Assembly: GCA_019115485.1 (NCBI GenBank)
Contig: DXDM01000048.1
Location: 1-64,000 of the forward strand
DNA: 64,000 bases
Direction of reading: 5' to 3'
Source of the DNA: Candidatus Barnesiella excrementavium
Lineage (GTDB): Bacteria > Bacteroidota > Bacteroidia > Bacteroidales > Barnesiellaceae
In this document: positions 8,473-16,487 of the stretch, one piece after another
How the letters are laid out: every line of letters starts with the position of its first letter
Numbering within the stretch: the first letter of the stretch is position 1
Notes under the pieces: generated by a model
The model's input: the letters and a program-made list of their open reading frames with translations, nothing else
Databases searched by the model: none
Told to the model about the DNA's origin: nothing
Program-made: the position numbers and the translations under genes

Positions 8473-9843
8473 ATGAACCGCAAGAACGACATTCGGGCCG
8501 AACTGGCTACGCTCCCCGTAGGGAAACTGCTTTGGCGATACTCGGTACCGGCCATCGTGGGGACGATGGTCATGTCGCTCTACAACGTAATCGACCGCAT
8601 CTTTATCGGGCAGGGTGTAGGCCCCGATGCCATATCGGGGCTGGCCCTCACCTTCCCCATCATGTCGATTTCGGGGGCTATCGGCATGCTGGTAGGTCAA
8701 GGTGCGGCAGCCCGCATCTCGATTGTGCTGGGACAGGACGACAAGGAGAAGGCCGAGAAGATTCTGGCCAACAGTCTCATTCTCTCCATCACCTTTGCCC
8801 TCTGCTACCTCTCGCTCTTCGTCATCTTCATGGACGACATTCTGCGCAGCTTCGGCGGCAGCGACCGCACCATACCCTATGCCCGCGAGTTCCTGCTCTA
8901 CATCATGCCCGGCATGCTCTTCACCAACCTCTGTTACAGTTTCAACAACATGATGCGAGCCTCGGGCTATCCCGGCAAGGCCATGTACACGATGCTCATC
9001 GGAGCCTTCTCCAACCTCATTCTCGCCCCTATCTTCATCTTCGGTCTGAAACTGGGCATCAAGGGCGCGGCCATTGCGACCGACATCGCCATGACCATCT
9101 CGGCGGTTTTCGTGATGGCACATTTCTGCAACGCCCGCAGTAACGTGCGGTTTCACCGACGCTATTTCAAACTCGAATGGGCCATTCTCATCAACATCGT
9201 CTCCATCGGGTTATCGCCTTTCCTGGTCAATATCGCCAGCAGCGTAATCAACGCCATCATCAACACCTCGCTCTACCGCTACGGCGGCGATGAAGCCATC
9301 GGAGCCTTCGGCATCTTCAACAGCTACGCCACGCTGGTGGTAATGCTCATCGTGGGGCTGTGCCAGGGCATGCAACCCGTCGTGGGCTACAACTACGGGG
9401 CCGGCAACTACAACCGCATGACGCGGGCCTTCAAGATTACCTGCGCCGTGGCTACCCTCTGCGCTACAATAGGTTGGATAGGCTCGACTTTCTTCCCCTA
9501 CTACATCATACGGGCCTTCACCACCGACGAGCACCTGATCGAGGTGGCCATACACGGTATGCGCATCGCCATGGGAGTATTCCCCATCGTGGGGCTGCAA
9601 ATCGTCACCACCAACCTGTTCCAGTCGCTGGGCATGGCCTCAAAAGCCATCTTCATGAGCCTCACGCGTCAGGTCATCTTCCTCATTCCGCTCCTGCTCA
9701 TTCTGCCCCACCTGTTTGCCTTGGACGGCGTATGGGGAGCCATGCCGGTGGCCGACACGATTGCCACCCTCGTCACCCTGCTGATGTTGTGGTACACGCG
9801 CAAAAAGATGATGCGCAACCATTCGGCAAACACACCCGCCTAA
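8473..9843 (+). CDS. MATE family multidrug/Na+ antiporter
   Basis: The 456-residue inner-membrane protein has about twelve hydrophobic helices in two homologous six-helix halves. The N-half motif G-K-L-L-W-R-Y-S-V-P-A-I and the mid-protein G-x-x-Q-G-M-Q-P-V-V-G-Y-N-Y-G-A motif (about 295-315) are characteristic of MATE exporters, which extrude cationic or amphiphilic compounds using Na+ or H+ gradients. Substrate cannot be inferred. It follows ispG by 17 bases and is likely the last gene of that transcription unit. Confidence 0.92.
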   Translation: MNRKNDIRAELATLPVGKLLWRYSVPAIVGTMVMSLYNVIDRIFIGQGVGPDAISGLALTFPIMSISGAIGMLVGQGAAARISIVLGQDDKEKAEKILANSLILSITFALCYLSLFVIFMDDILRSFGGSDRTIPYAREFLLYIMPGMLFTNLCYSFNNMMRASGYPGKAMYTMLIGAFSNLILAPIFIFGLKLGIKGAAIATDIAMTISAVFVMAHFCNARSNVRFHRRYFKLEWAILINIVSIGLSPFLVNIASSVINAIINTSLYRYGGDEAIGAFGIFNSYATLVVMLIVGLCQGMQPVVGYNYGAGNYNRMTRAFKITCAVATLCATIGWIGSTFFPYYIIRAFTTDEHLIEVAIHGMRIAMGVFPIVGLQIVTTNLFQSLGMASKAIFMSLTRQVIFLIPLLLILPHLFALDGVWGAMPVADTIATLVTLLMLWYTRKKMMRNHSANTPA

Positions 9844-9916
9844 ATTCAGACTGCACGGTTGTCTTGTACCGGCTTCCGGCCAGGAGCGACGCGTTGTCTC
9901 AAACCCTAAAAACAAG

Positions 9917-9971
9917 CGAGGGCAACACCCGCGCCTTGTGGCATCAGGGGTCACCCTCGTCTTTATTTATC
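9917..9971 (+). terminator. Possible terminator after the MATE gene
   Basis: CGAGGG pairs with CCCTCG, with an inner ACCC/GGGT pairing, followed by TCTTTATTTAT. The loop is long, so this is moderate evidence. A second hairpin (TCCCGCG/CGCGGGA, 9973-9994) lies between it and the convergent lrp stop without a T-run. Confidence 0.45.
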
Positions 9972-10006
9972 CTCCCGCGAGTCGGCCCGCGGGAAATCTA
10001 TGGCCT

Positions 10007-10468
10007 TTACTCTTTCATGACCGGAATTTCACGGTTCATGCTCTGCTCGAGCGAGATGAGCGTCTCGGTCGAAACCACACCCTTAATGTGCTGAATCTTG
10101 TCGTTCAGCAACTCCATCAGGTGCTCGTTGTCACGGGCATAGAGCTTGCACAGCATCGTATAGGGACCGGTCGTGAAGTGGCACTCTACCACCTCGGGAA
10201 TCTTTTCGAGCTCGGGAACGACATCGCGATACATCGAACCCTTCTCCAATTTCACCCCGATATAGGTGCACGTTCTGAAACCTAACGATTTGGGATTTAC
10301 ATGATACCCCGAGCCGGTAATCACATGCATGTCAATCATGCGTTGAATACGTTGGTGAATAGCTGCACGTGAAACACCGCACTCGGCGGCTACGTCTTTC
10401 GACGGAATGCGGGCATTGCGCATTATAATCTCGAGAATCTGACGATCTAAGTTATCTATCTTTTCCAT
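10007..10468 (-). CDS. Lrp/AsnC family transcriptional regulator
   Basis: The 153-residue protein has the standard Lrp layout. An N-terminal winged helix-turn-helix (about 5-55, I-P-S-K-D-V-A-A-E-C-G-V-S-R-A-A-I-H-Q-R) precedes a C-terminal RAM/ligand-binding beta-alpha-beta domain (about 70-145, G-P-Y-T-M-L-C-K-L-Y). Such proteins form dimers and octamers and respond to amino acids or related metabolites. It stands alone, convergent with the MATE gene and divergent from the tetR operon, whose promoter is about 230 bases away, so its target is not obvious from context. Confidence 0.92.
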   Translation of the reverse strand: MEKIDNLDRQILEIIMRNARIPSKDVAAECGVSRAAIHQRIQRMIDMHVITGSGYHVNPKSLGFRTCTYIGVKLEKGSMYRDVVPELEKIPEVVECHFTTGPYTMLCKLYARDNEHLMELLNDKIQHIKGVVSTETLISLEQSMNREIPVMKE

Positions 10469-10498
10469 AAAAATTTATTTACATAAATCATTTTGCGA

Positions 10499-10528
10499 CA
10501 AAAATATCATTTCTTTTTGAATATACAA
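10499..10528 (-). promoter_or_regulatory. Promoter of the lrp-type gene (TTG-N19-TATTTTTG)
   Basis: On the minus strand TTG (10528-10526) is followed after 19 bases by TATTTTTG (10506-10499), a full match to the Bacteroidetes -33/-7 arrangement, about 30 bases before the ATG. The rest of the gap between the two regulators (10529-10700) shows no gene that I would support. Confidence 0.65.
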
Positions 10529-10700
10529 CTATGTTTTAGCTATTTTTTTGGCAAAAAGATAGCAGGTCAACCACAAAGAGGAATATTTCAGGCTATCCTT
10601 GCGGCACTTTTCTACCCCAAAACCGCTCAAACAGGCCACTCAGAAGCACAACGACACAATCGCCCCACCCCTTCCGAGAATGTTAAAAACCGATTTTCTA

Positions 10701-10731
10701 TTGGTGTTCTTGCCATAAATAGTTATACTTG
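10701..10731 (+). promoter_or_regulatory. Promoter of the TetR efflux operon (TTG-N20-TATACTTG)
   Basis: TTG at 10701-10703 and TATACTTG at 10724-10731 are separated by exactly 20 bases, matching the Bacteroidetes vegetative consensus except for C at the first T of TTTG. It lies 35 bases before the tetR ATG and is immediately followed by an inverted repeat. Confidence 0.7.
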
Positions 10732-10735
10732 TGAA

Positions 10736-10751
10736 TTAACAGAGCTGTTAA
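10736..10751 (+). promoter_or_regulatory. Probable TetR operator (TTAACAG-AG-CTGTTAA)
   Basis: Two exact 7-bp arms are separated by 2 bp and start 5 bp after the -7 box, so they cover the expected transcription start. Size, symmetry and position suit a TetR-family dimer repressing its own operon, the next gene downstream. Autoregulation is inferred from position. Confidence 0.65.
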
Positions 10752-10765
10752 ATTAGTAAGGTGCT

Positions 10766-11419
10766 ATGAATCAGTCGAAAGTAGGGAACAAGCGAAGACA
10801 TACCGAGGGTGCTGTCATGGTCGCCGCCGAGGAGTTGTTTCTCGAAAAGGGATACTCGTTGGCTACCACGACCGAAATTGCCCGACGGGCCGGAGTGACT
10901 CACGCCATGCTGCACTACTATTTCCAGACCAAGGAGCAGATTTTCTTCAAGGTACTGGACAAGAACCTGCATGAGCTGTTTGCCTCGATACGGGTAGCCA
11001 TGTCGACCGAGGCCGTTTCGTTTTGGGATAATCTGAAAGGCGGTGTAACCCGCCTGCTCGATTATTTCGACCAGCACCGCCAGTTGGTGGCATTCCTGTA
11101 CGACGTAGCCCGGCACAATCCCGAACTGCTTGCCCGCTATCGCGAAAGCACCATAGACCTGATTGCCGGACTTGCCGGACATCACAAGGTTCTGCTCGAC
11201 CAGGAGGTACGGGCGGGCCGGTGCAACCCCATCACCTTCGAGCAACTCTTTCTGGACATCGTCACAACGAGCTGCTCGACCTACCTGTTTTTGCCGGTCG
11301 TCGAACCCATAGCGGGCATGACTGGTCCCGAAACGGATCAAGCGCTGCAACGTCGGCGCGAAGAGGTCATCGCCCTGCTCTACCACCGACTTTACGGGCA
11401 GTGTACCCCCAATCGATAA
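10766..11419 (+). CDS. TetR/AcrR family repressor of the downstream efflux operon
   Basis: The 217-residue protein has an N-terminal TetR helix-turn-helix (about 30-60: the segment T-T-T-E-I-A-R-R-A-G-V-T-H-A-M-L-H-Y-Y-F is the canonical recognition region) and a variable C-terminal ligand-binding domain. It is the first gene of a seven-gene unit encoding a complete efflux pump, with a near-perfect operator at 10736-10751 between promoter and start codon. The likely role is drug- or metabolite-responsive repression of the pump and of itself. Confidence 0.93.
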   Translation: MNQSKVGNKRRHTEGAVMVAAEELFLEKGYSLATTTEIARRAGVTHAMLHYYFQTKEQIFFKVLDKNLHELFASIRVAMSTEAVSFWDNLKGGVTRLLDYFDQHRQLVAFLYDVARHNPELLARYRESTIDLIAGLAGHHKVLLDQEVRAGRCNPITFEQLFLDIVTTSCSTYLFLPVVEPIAGMTGPETDQALQRRREEVIALLYHRLYGQCTPNR

Positions 11420-11494
11420 ACCATACCGGGACTCACACCCCGGACTCGATAGAATATCAGACACAAGAAACTTAAAGAAGGGAGAGAGATACCG

Positions 11495-12745
11495 ATGAAA
11501 AGATGGGTTTTTCTTATGCTATGGGCCAGTCTGGCCGGGTCGGTCGCCGCACAGGTAACGCTGAGCGAATGTGTAGAGAAGGCCCGCAACAACTACCCGC
11601 AAATTCAGGAACTCGGGCTGATTCGCGAAGCCGAGAAATACGACCTGTCGACAGCCAGCCAAAGCTGGCTGCCGCAACTTACCATCAGCGGCAAGGCCCA
11701 ATACCAGTCGAAGGTGGTCGAAATGCCCTTCGAGATACCCGAATTCAAGTTCAACCTGCCCCACGACCAGTATTCACTGGTGGGCGAGGTGAGCCAAACC
11801 ATCTGGGACGGCGGCTCAACGGCCAGCAAAAAACGGCTGGTGAGTGCCGATGCCAAGATACAGAGCAAACAGTTGGAGGTCTCGCTCTACGGTCTGCGGC
11901 AGAAGGTCGAGAACATTTTCCTGGGTATCCTGCTCATCGACAAGCAGATTACCCAGAACGAGATTGCCGTCAAGAGCCTCTACCGCAACCGCGAATCGGT
12001 ACTGGCGGGCATCGAGCACGGCGTGTCGTACCAGTCGAATCTGAGTATCGTCGACGTGAATATCCTCAACTACAAGCAGACCATCTCGTCGCTGCATGCC
12101 GACCGCCAGGCCTATGTCGACATCCTGGGCCGCCTCACCGGCGAGGACCTGTCGCAAGCCCGGTTTGTCGAGCCGCCTGTCGACCTGCCTATCGACACCG
12201 CTACCCTCGCCCGTCCTGAACTGCAACTCTACAAGGCTCAGTTGGAACAGACTCAGATACAGCGCCGTGACCTGCAATCCAACCTCTATCCCAAGCTCAA
12301 CCTCTCGTTGCAGGGTGGTATAGGTCGCCCGGGACTGAATATCCTGAAAAACGAGTTTGAACCCTACTACATCGTGGGGGTGAAGCTGCAATGGAACCTG
12401 GGAGCCCTCTACTCGCGTAAGAACGACATTCGCAAAATCGCCGTACAGAAGGAGCGCATCGAGCGGCAGCAGGAGGCCTTCGTGCTCAACACGATGCTCG
12501 ATGTGACCGACCAGCTGAACGAGGTACACAAGGCCGAACAGGTGCTTGCTCAGGACCGCGAGATTATCCGGCTGCGCGAGGATATACGCCAGGCGGGCGA
12601 AGAGCAATACAAGCAGGGGGTAATCATGCTCACCGACCTGATGGACATGATCGACGAGGAGTTCAACGCCCGGGTGGCCCAGTCGCTCCACCAGGTGCAA
12701 CTGGTCATGGCTATCTGCGAACTGAGAAATACATTGGGACAATAA
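11495..12745 (+). CDS. TolC-family outer membrane efflux protein
   Basis: The 416-residue protein has a signal peptide (about 1-20, ending V-A-A-Q) and long amphipathic helices with the repeated alternation expected of TolC-type alpha-barrel proteins: two outer-membrane-efflux repeats, about 22-205 and 225-415. It should form the trimeric outer-membrane duct of the pump encoded downstream. A GAGAGAG stretch lies about a dozen bases before the ATG. The gap from tetR is 75 bp with no terminator, consistent with co-transcription. Confidence 0.92.
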   Translation: MKRWVFLMLWASLAGSVAAQVTLSECVEKARNNYPQIQELGLIREAEKYDLSTASQSWLPQLTISGKAQYQSKVVEMPFEIPEFKFNLPHDQYSLVGEVSQTIWDGGSTASKKRLVSADAKIQSKQLEVSLYGLRQKVENIFLGILLIDKQITQNEIAVKSLYRNRESVLAGIEHGVSYQSNLSIVDVNILNYKQTISSLHADRQAYVDILGRLTGEDLSQARFVEPPVDLPIDTATLARPELQLYKAQLEQTQIQRRDLQSNLYPKLNLSLQGGIGRPGLNILKNEFEPYYIVGVKLQWNLGALYSRKNDIRKIAVQKERIERQQEAFVLNTMLDVTDQLNEVHKAEQVLAQDREIIRLREDIRQAGEEQYKQGVIMLTDLMDMIDEEFNARVAQSLHQVQLVMAICELRNTLGQ

Positions 12746-12775
12746 TCAACCGACCAACCATAAAATCAAAAGGCA

Positions 12776-13678
12776 ATGAAAAAGCAGATTTTCTATGTAG
12801 CGACAGCGGCTACACTGCTGACTCTCGGCAGCTGTACCGACCGCTCGCGCGAATTTGACGCCTGCGGACAGATAGAGGCTACCGAGGTACTCGTCTCGGC
12901 CGAAGCCAACGGGCGCATCATCGCTCTGCAACTGACCGAGGGCGACAAACTCACCGCCGGCGAGGTGGTGGGCGTCATCGACTCGGTACAGACCTATTTG
13001 CAGAAGGAGGAGCTGGTGCGCAAGCGGAGTAACACACAGACCAAATGGGTGGACATCGACCGGCAGCTGGCCTCGCAATACGCCCAGCTGAACAAGCTGA
13101 AATCGGATCACGAGCGCTACCAGGCTCTCGAAGCCAAGGATGCCGCCACCCGAAAGCAGGTGGACGACCTGGTGTCGCAGATTGCCGTGACCGAACGGGA
13201 GATTGCCGCCCAGCGACAGAACTACGAACGCAATAACGCTGGTATCCGCGAAGAGCTCGCCCTCTACGACGTGCAAATCGCCGAGAAAGACGACCAGCTG
13301 AGCAAATGCCGCATCGTCGCCCCCATCGACGGCACGGTGCTGACCAAGTTTGCCGAAGCGGGCGAACTGGTCACCTCGGGCAAATCGCTCTTCATGCTGG
13401 CCGACATGAATCAGGTCTATGTGCGGGCCTACCTCACTACCGCCCAACTGGCCGAGGTGAAACTGGGCGACACCGTGCAGGTGACCATCGAGGACGGTAC
13501 CGACAAGCCCCGCACATATGAAGGACGACTGGTGTGGATTGCCGACGAGGCCGAGTTTACCCCGAAGAATATCCAGACCAAGGACGAACGGGCCGACTTG
13601 GTCTACGCTGCCAAAATCGCCCTTGACAACGACGGATACCTCAAACTGGGCATGTATGCCTATGTGCGGTTTCAATAA
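12776..13678 (+). CDS. HlyD/YbhG-like periplasmic adaptor lipoprotein
   Basis: The 300-residue membrane-fusion protein has a lipoprotein signal (lipobox L-G-S-C, Cys20), so it is probably anchored to the inner membrane by lipid. A split biotinyl-lipoyl domain (about 30-60 and 175-215: G-Q-I-E-A-T-E-V, then I-V-A-P-I-D-G-T-V-L) flanks a coiled-coil hairpin (about 70-170), followed by a beta-barrel domain. It bridges the ABC components to the TolC-like duct. It resembles E. coli YbhG in size and neighbours. Confidence 0.92.
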   Translation: MKKQIFYVATAATLLTLGSCTDRSREFDACGQIEATEVLVSAEANGRIIALQLTEGDKLTAGEVVGVIDSVQTYLQKEELVRKRSNTQTKWVDIDRQLASQYAQLNKLKSDHERYQALEAKDAATRKQVDDLVSQIAVTEREIAAQRQNYERNNAGIREELALYDVQIAEKDDQLSKCRIVAPIDGTVLTKFAEAGELVTSGKSLFMLADMNQVYVRAYLTTAQLAEVKLGDTVQVTIEDGTDKPRTYEGRLVWIADEAEFTPKNIQTKDERADLVYAAKIALDNDGYLKLGMYAYVRFQ

Positions 13679-13690
13679 AGCATCACAACC

Positions 13691-14614
13691 ATGGGAGCCA
13701 TCGAAGTAACAACAGTCAGCAAACGCTACGGTACCTGCCAGGCCCTGGACCGCATCTCGCTCGACATACAGCGGGGCGAGATTTACGGCCTCATCGGTCC
13801 CGACGGAGCCGGCAAGACCACGCTGTTCCGCATTCTGGTGACGCTGCTCCTGCCCGACAGCGGCAGTGCCCGCGTCGAAGGTCTCGACGTGGTGAACGAT
13901 TTCATGGCTATCAGGCAACACATCGGCTACATGCCGGGACGTTTCTCGCTCTACCAAGACCTGACGGTAGCCGAGAACCTCGACTTTTTCGCCACGATGT
14001 TCGGCACCACCGTAGCCGAGAACTACGGAAACATCGAAGAAATCTATGCTCAAATCGAGCCTTTTCGCGATCGGCGTGCCGGGAAGCTCTCGGGGGGCAT
14101 GAAACAGAAGCTGGCCCTGTGCTGCGCCCTGGTGCACCACCCCTCGGTACTTTTTCTCGACGAACCCACCACGGGCGTCGATGCCGTGAGCCGCAAGGAT
14201 TTCTGGAACATGCTCTACCGCATTCGGGAGTCGGGGGTAACCATACTGGTGTCGACCCCCTACATGGACGAGGCCTCGCTCTGCGACCGCATCTCGCTCC
14301 TGCAAAAGGGGCGAATTATCGAGACGGGTACCCCTGCCGCCATCGTGGCCCAGTATCCCCACCGGCTGTTCGGAGTGTCGGGCAAACCGGCCTACCCGCT
14401 GTTGAAATTCCTGCGGCGCACACCCGGCCTGCTGCGGTGCTTCTCGTTCGGTTCGGAGCACCACGTAGCCGTAGCGCCGGGGACGATACAGCCGGCCGAG
14501 TTGACAACCCAACTCCAAGCCGCCGGATTTCACGACGTGGTGGTGCGGGAAATCGAGCCGAACATCGAAGACTGTTTCATGGAACTGGCAAAAGAAGAAA
14601 GGCAAGAATCATGA
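13691..14614 (+). CDS. ABC exporter ATPase with degenerate Q-loop and switch His
   Basis: The 307-residue nucleotide-binding subunit has Walker A G-P-D-G-A-G-K-T-T (36-44), a canonical signature L-S-G-G-M-K-Q (133-139) and Walker B F-L-D-E-P (155-159). The Q-loop position is Gly83 (M-P-G-R-F, where M-P-Q is usual) and the switch histidine position is Pro190 (S-T-P-Y-M-D-E). So its own ATP site should be weak while its signature serves the partner. It corresponds to the first half of the fused E. coli protein YbhF. The C-terminal part (about 235-307) is an accessory domain. It overlaps the next gene by ATGA. Confidence 0.93.
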   Translation: MGAIEVTTVSKRYGTCQALDRISLDIQRGEIYGLIGPDGAGKTTLFRILVTLLLPDSGSARVEGLDVVNDFMAIRQHIGYMPGRFSLYQDLTVAENLDFFATMFGTTVAENYGNIEEIYAQIEPFRDRRAGKLSGGMKQKLALCCALVHHPSVLFLDEPTTGVDAVSRKDFWNMLYRIRESGVTILVSTPYMDEASLCDRISLLQKGRIIETGTPAAIVAQYPHRLFGVSGKPAYPLLKFLRRTPGLLRCFSFGSEHHVAVAPGTIQPAELTTQLQAAGFHDVVVREIEPNIEDCFMELAKEERQES

Positions 14615-15354
14615 ACCCAAACACCGATATCATCGTGGTCGACGAACTGACCAAAAAATTCGGCGACTTTACGGCGGTCGACCACATCAGTTTCAGGGTG
14701 CACCGGGGCGAAATCTTCGGATTCCTCGGAGCCAACGGGGCCGGTAAGACCACCGCCATGAAGATTCTGTGCGGATTGAGCCGTCCCTCCTCGGGCGGCG
14801 GGACGGTCAACGGGTATGACCTGAACCGCGACCAGGAGAAAATCAAGCGCCACATCGGGTACATGAGCCAGAAATTCTCGCTCTATGCCGACTTGAAAGT
14901 GTGGGAGAATATCCGCCTGTTCGGGGGTATCTACGGGCTGAGCGGCAAGCGCATTCGGGAGAAGAGCGACGCCATGCTGCACTACCTGAACATGACCGAC
15001 CTGAGAGACGAACTGGTGGGCGATCTACCCCTGGGCTGGAAACAGAAGCTGGCATTCAGCATCGCCCTCATTCACGACCCGGCCATCGTCTTTCTCGACG
15101 AGCCCACCGGGGGTGTCGACCCCGAAACCCGGCGACTCTTCTGGGACCTGATTTGCGAGGCGGCCGAGGGAGGCACAACGATATTTGTCACCACGCACTA
15201 CATGGACGAGGCCGAGTATTGCGACCGGGTATCGATCATGGTCGACGGAGTCATTGCCGACCTCGACACGCCTGCCGCACTCAAACAGCGCTACGGAGCG
15301 ACCGACATGGACGCGGTATTCCGCCAACTGGCCTATCGCGCCCAAAGAGAATAA
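14611..15354 (+). CDS. ABC exporter ATPase with non-canonical signature LPLGW
   Basis: The 247-residue nucleotide-binding subunit starts at the ATG overlapping the previous stop. It has Walker A G-A-N-G-A-G-K-T-T (40-48), Q-loop Gln87, Walker B F-L-D-E-P (161-165) and switch His196, all intact. The ABC signature reads L-P-L-G-W-K-Q (139-145) instead of LSGGQ. It is the complement of the preceding subunit: paired head to tail, one composite site is fully canonical and the other doubly degenerate. This matches the second half of YbhF-type fused ATPases. Confidence 0.94.
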   Translation: MNPNTDIIVVDELTKKFGDFTAVDHISFRVHRGEIFGFLGANGAGKTTAMKILCGLSRPSSGGGTVNGYDLNRDQEKIKRHIGYMSQKFSLYADLKVWENIRLFGGIYGLSGKRIREKSDAMLHYLNMTDLRDELVGDLPLGWKQKLAFSIALIHDPAIVFLDEPTGGVDPETRRLFWDLICEAAEGGTTIFVTTHYMDEAEYCDRVSIMVDGVIADLDTPAALKQRYGATDMDAVFRQLAYRAQRE

Positions 15355-15368
15355 GGAGGAGACAGCGA

Positions 15369-16472
15369 ATGAAAACATTTTTTTCCTTCATCAAGAAAGA
15401 GTTCCGACACATATTCCGGGACAGGCGCACCATACTCATCGTTCTGGTGATGCCCGTCGTGCAGATTATCCTGTTCGGATTCGCCGTCAGCACCGAGGTG
15501 CACAACGCCCGGGTCGACATCGTGGGCGACGGAAACGACCCCGCAGTGCGGCAAATCGTGGAGCGCATCGACCAGAATCCCTACCTGAACGTCGAGGCCG
15601 TCTACGAATCGGTAGCCAAGGTACCGGAGCGGTTCCGCCGGGGAGAGGCAGACGTGGCGGTCTGCTTCGAACGCAACTTCGACGAGCGGCTGCACCACTA
15701 CGGCAAGGCCTCGGTGCGTCTGCTGGGCGACGGCTCCGACCCCAATACCGCCCAAATGATTGTCAACTACGTGAACGGGGTATTGAGCGACGTGCAAGGC
15801 GAACTCGGTGCACAGAGCGACTCGCCACAGGGCGCCTTCCCCCACGTGCAATACATGTACAACCCGGCCGTACGGTCGTCCTACAACTTCGTGCCCGGGG
15901 TGATGGGGCTCATTCTCATGCTGGTCTGCTCGATGATGACCGCCATCTCGATTGTGCGCGAAAAAGAGAGCGGAACCATGGAGCTGCTGCTCGTCTCGCC
16001 TATCCGTCCCATCGGCGTGATCATCAGCAAGGCCATACCCTATCTGGCCCTGTCGCTGGTCAACCTGGTGACAATCCTGCTGCTGGCCCGCTTCGTCCTG
16101 GGGGTACCTCTGCGGGGCAGTCTGCTGCTCCTGTCGGTCGTCTCGGTACTCTTCATTCTGGCCTCGCTGGGTATCGGGCTGCTTATCTCGGTCATCTCGT
16201 CCACCCAAAAAACCGCCCTGCTCATCTCGGGCATGGGGCTCACAATGCCCACGATGATTTTCTCGGGTATCATCTTCCCCTGCGAGAGCATGCCGGTCGT
16301 GCTGCAATACGTGTCGGACATTATCCCGGCCAAATGGTACATCATCATGGTCAAGAAGGTGATGATCGAGGGGGTAGGCTTCGGCTATATCTATCAGGAA
16401 TTTACGATTCTGCTGCTGATGACGCTGTTCCTGCTGGCCGTCAGCGTGCGGTTGTTCAAACGGAGATTATAA
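15369..16472 (+). CDS. ABC-2 type permease subunit (YbhS/YbhR-like) 1
   Basis: The 367-residue membrane subunit starts at the ATG at 15369, preceded by AGGAGG-type bases (about 15355-15362). One N-terminal helix (about 20-40) is followed by a large periplasmic domain (about 45-180) and five C-terminal helices, the layout of ABC2_membrane_3 permeases. The N-terminus carries the E-F-R-H-I-F-R-D-R-R-T segment typical of the YbhS/YbhR group. It forms a heterodimeric channel with the next gene product. Confidence 0.92.
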   Translation: MKTFFSFIKKEFRHIFRDRRTILIVLVMPVVQIILFGFAVSTEVHNARVDIVGDGNDPAVRQIVERIDQNPYLNVEAVYESVAKVPERFRRGEADVAVCFERNFDERLHHYGKASVRLLGDGSDPNTAQMIVNYVNGVLSDVQGELGAQSDSPQGAFPHVQYMYNPAVRSSYNFVPGVMGLILMLVCSMMTAISIVREKESGTMELLLVSPIRPIGVIISKAIPYLALSLVNLVTILLLARFVLGVPLRGSLLLLSVVSVLFILASLGIGLLISVISSTQKTALLISGMGLTMPTMIFSGIIFPCESMPVVLQYVSDIIPAKWYIIMVKKVMIEGVGFGYIYQEFTILLLMTLFLLAVSVRLFKRRL

Positions 16473-16487
16473 AGGGAGGGAGTGCTT

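Noticed and set aside
9973-9994. TCCCGCG/CGCGGGA hairpin as the terminator of the lrp gene
   Set aside because: The stem is good but the minus strand has no T-run after it.
10493-10756. An 87-codon open frame between lrp and tetR
   Set aside because: It covers the lrp and tetR promoters and the operator, ends 10 bases before tetR, and has no signal, domain or promoter of its own.
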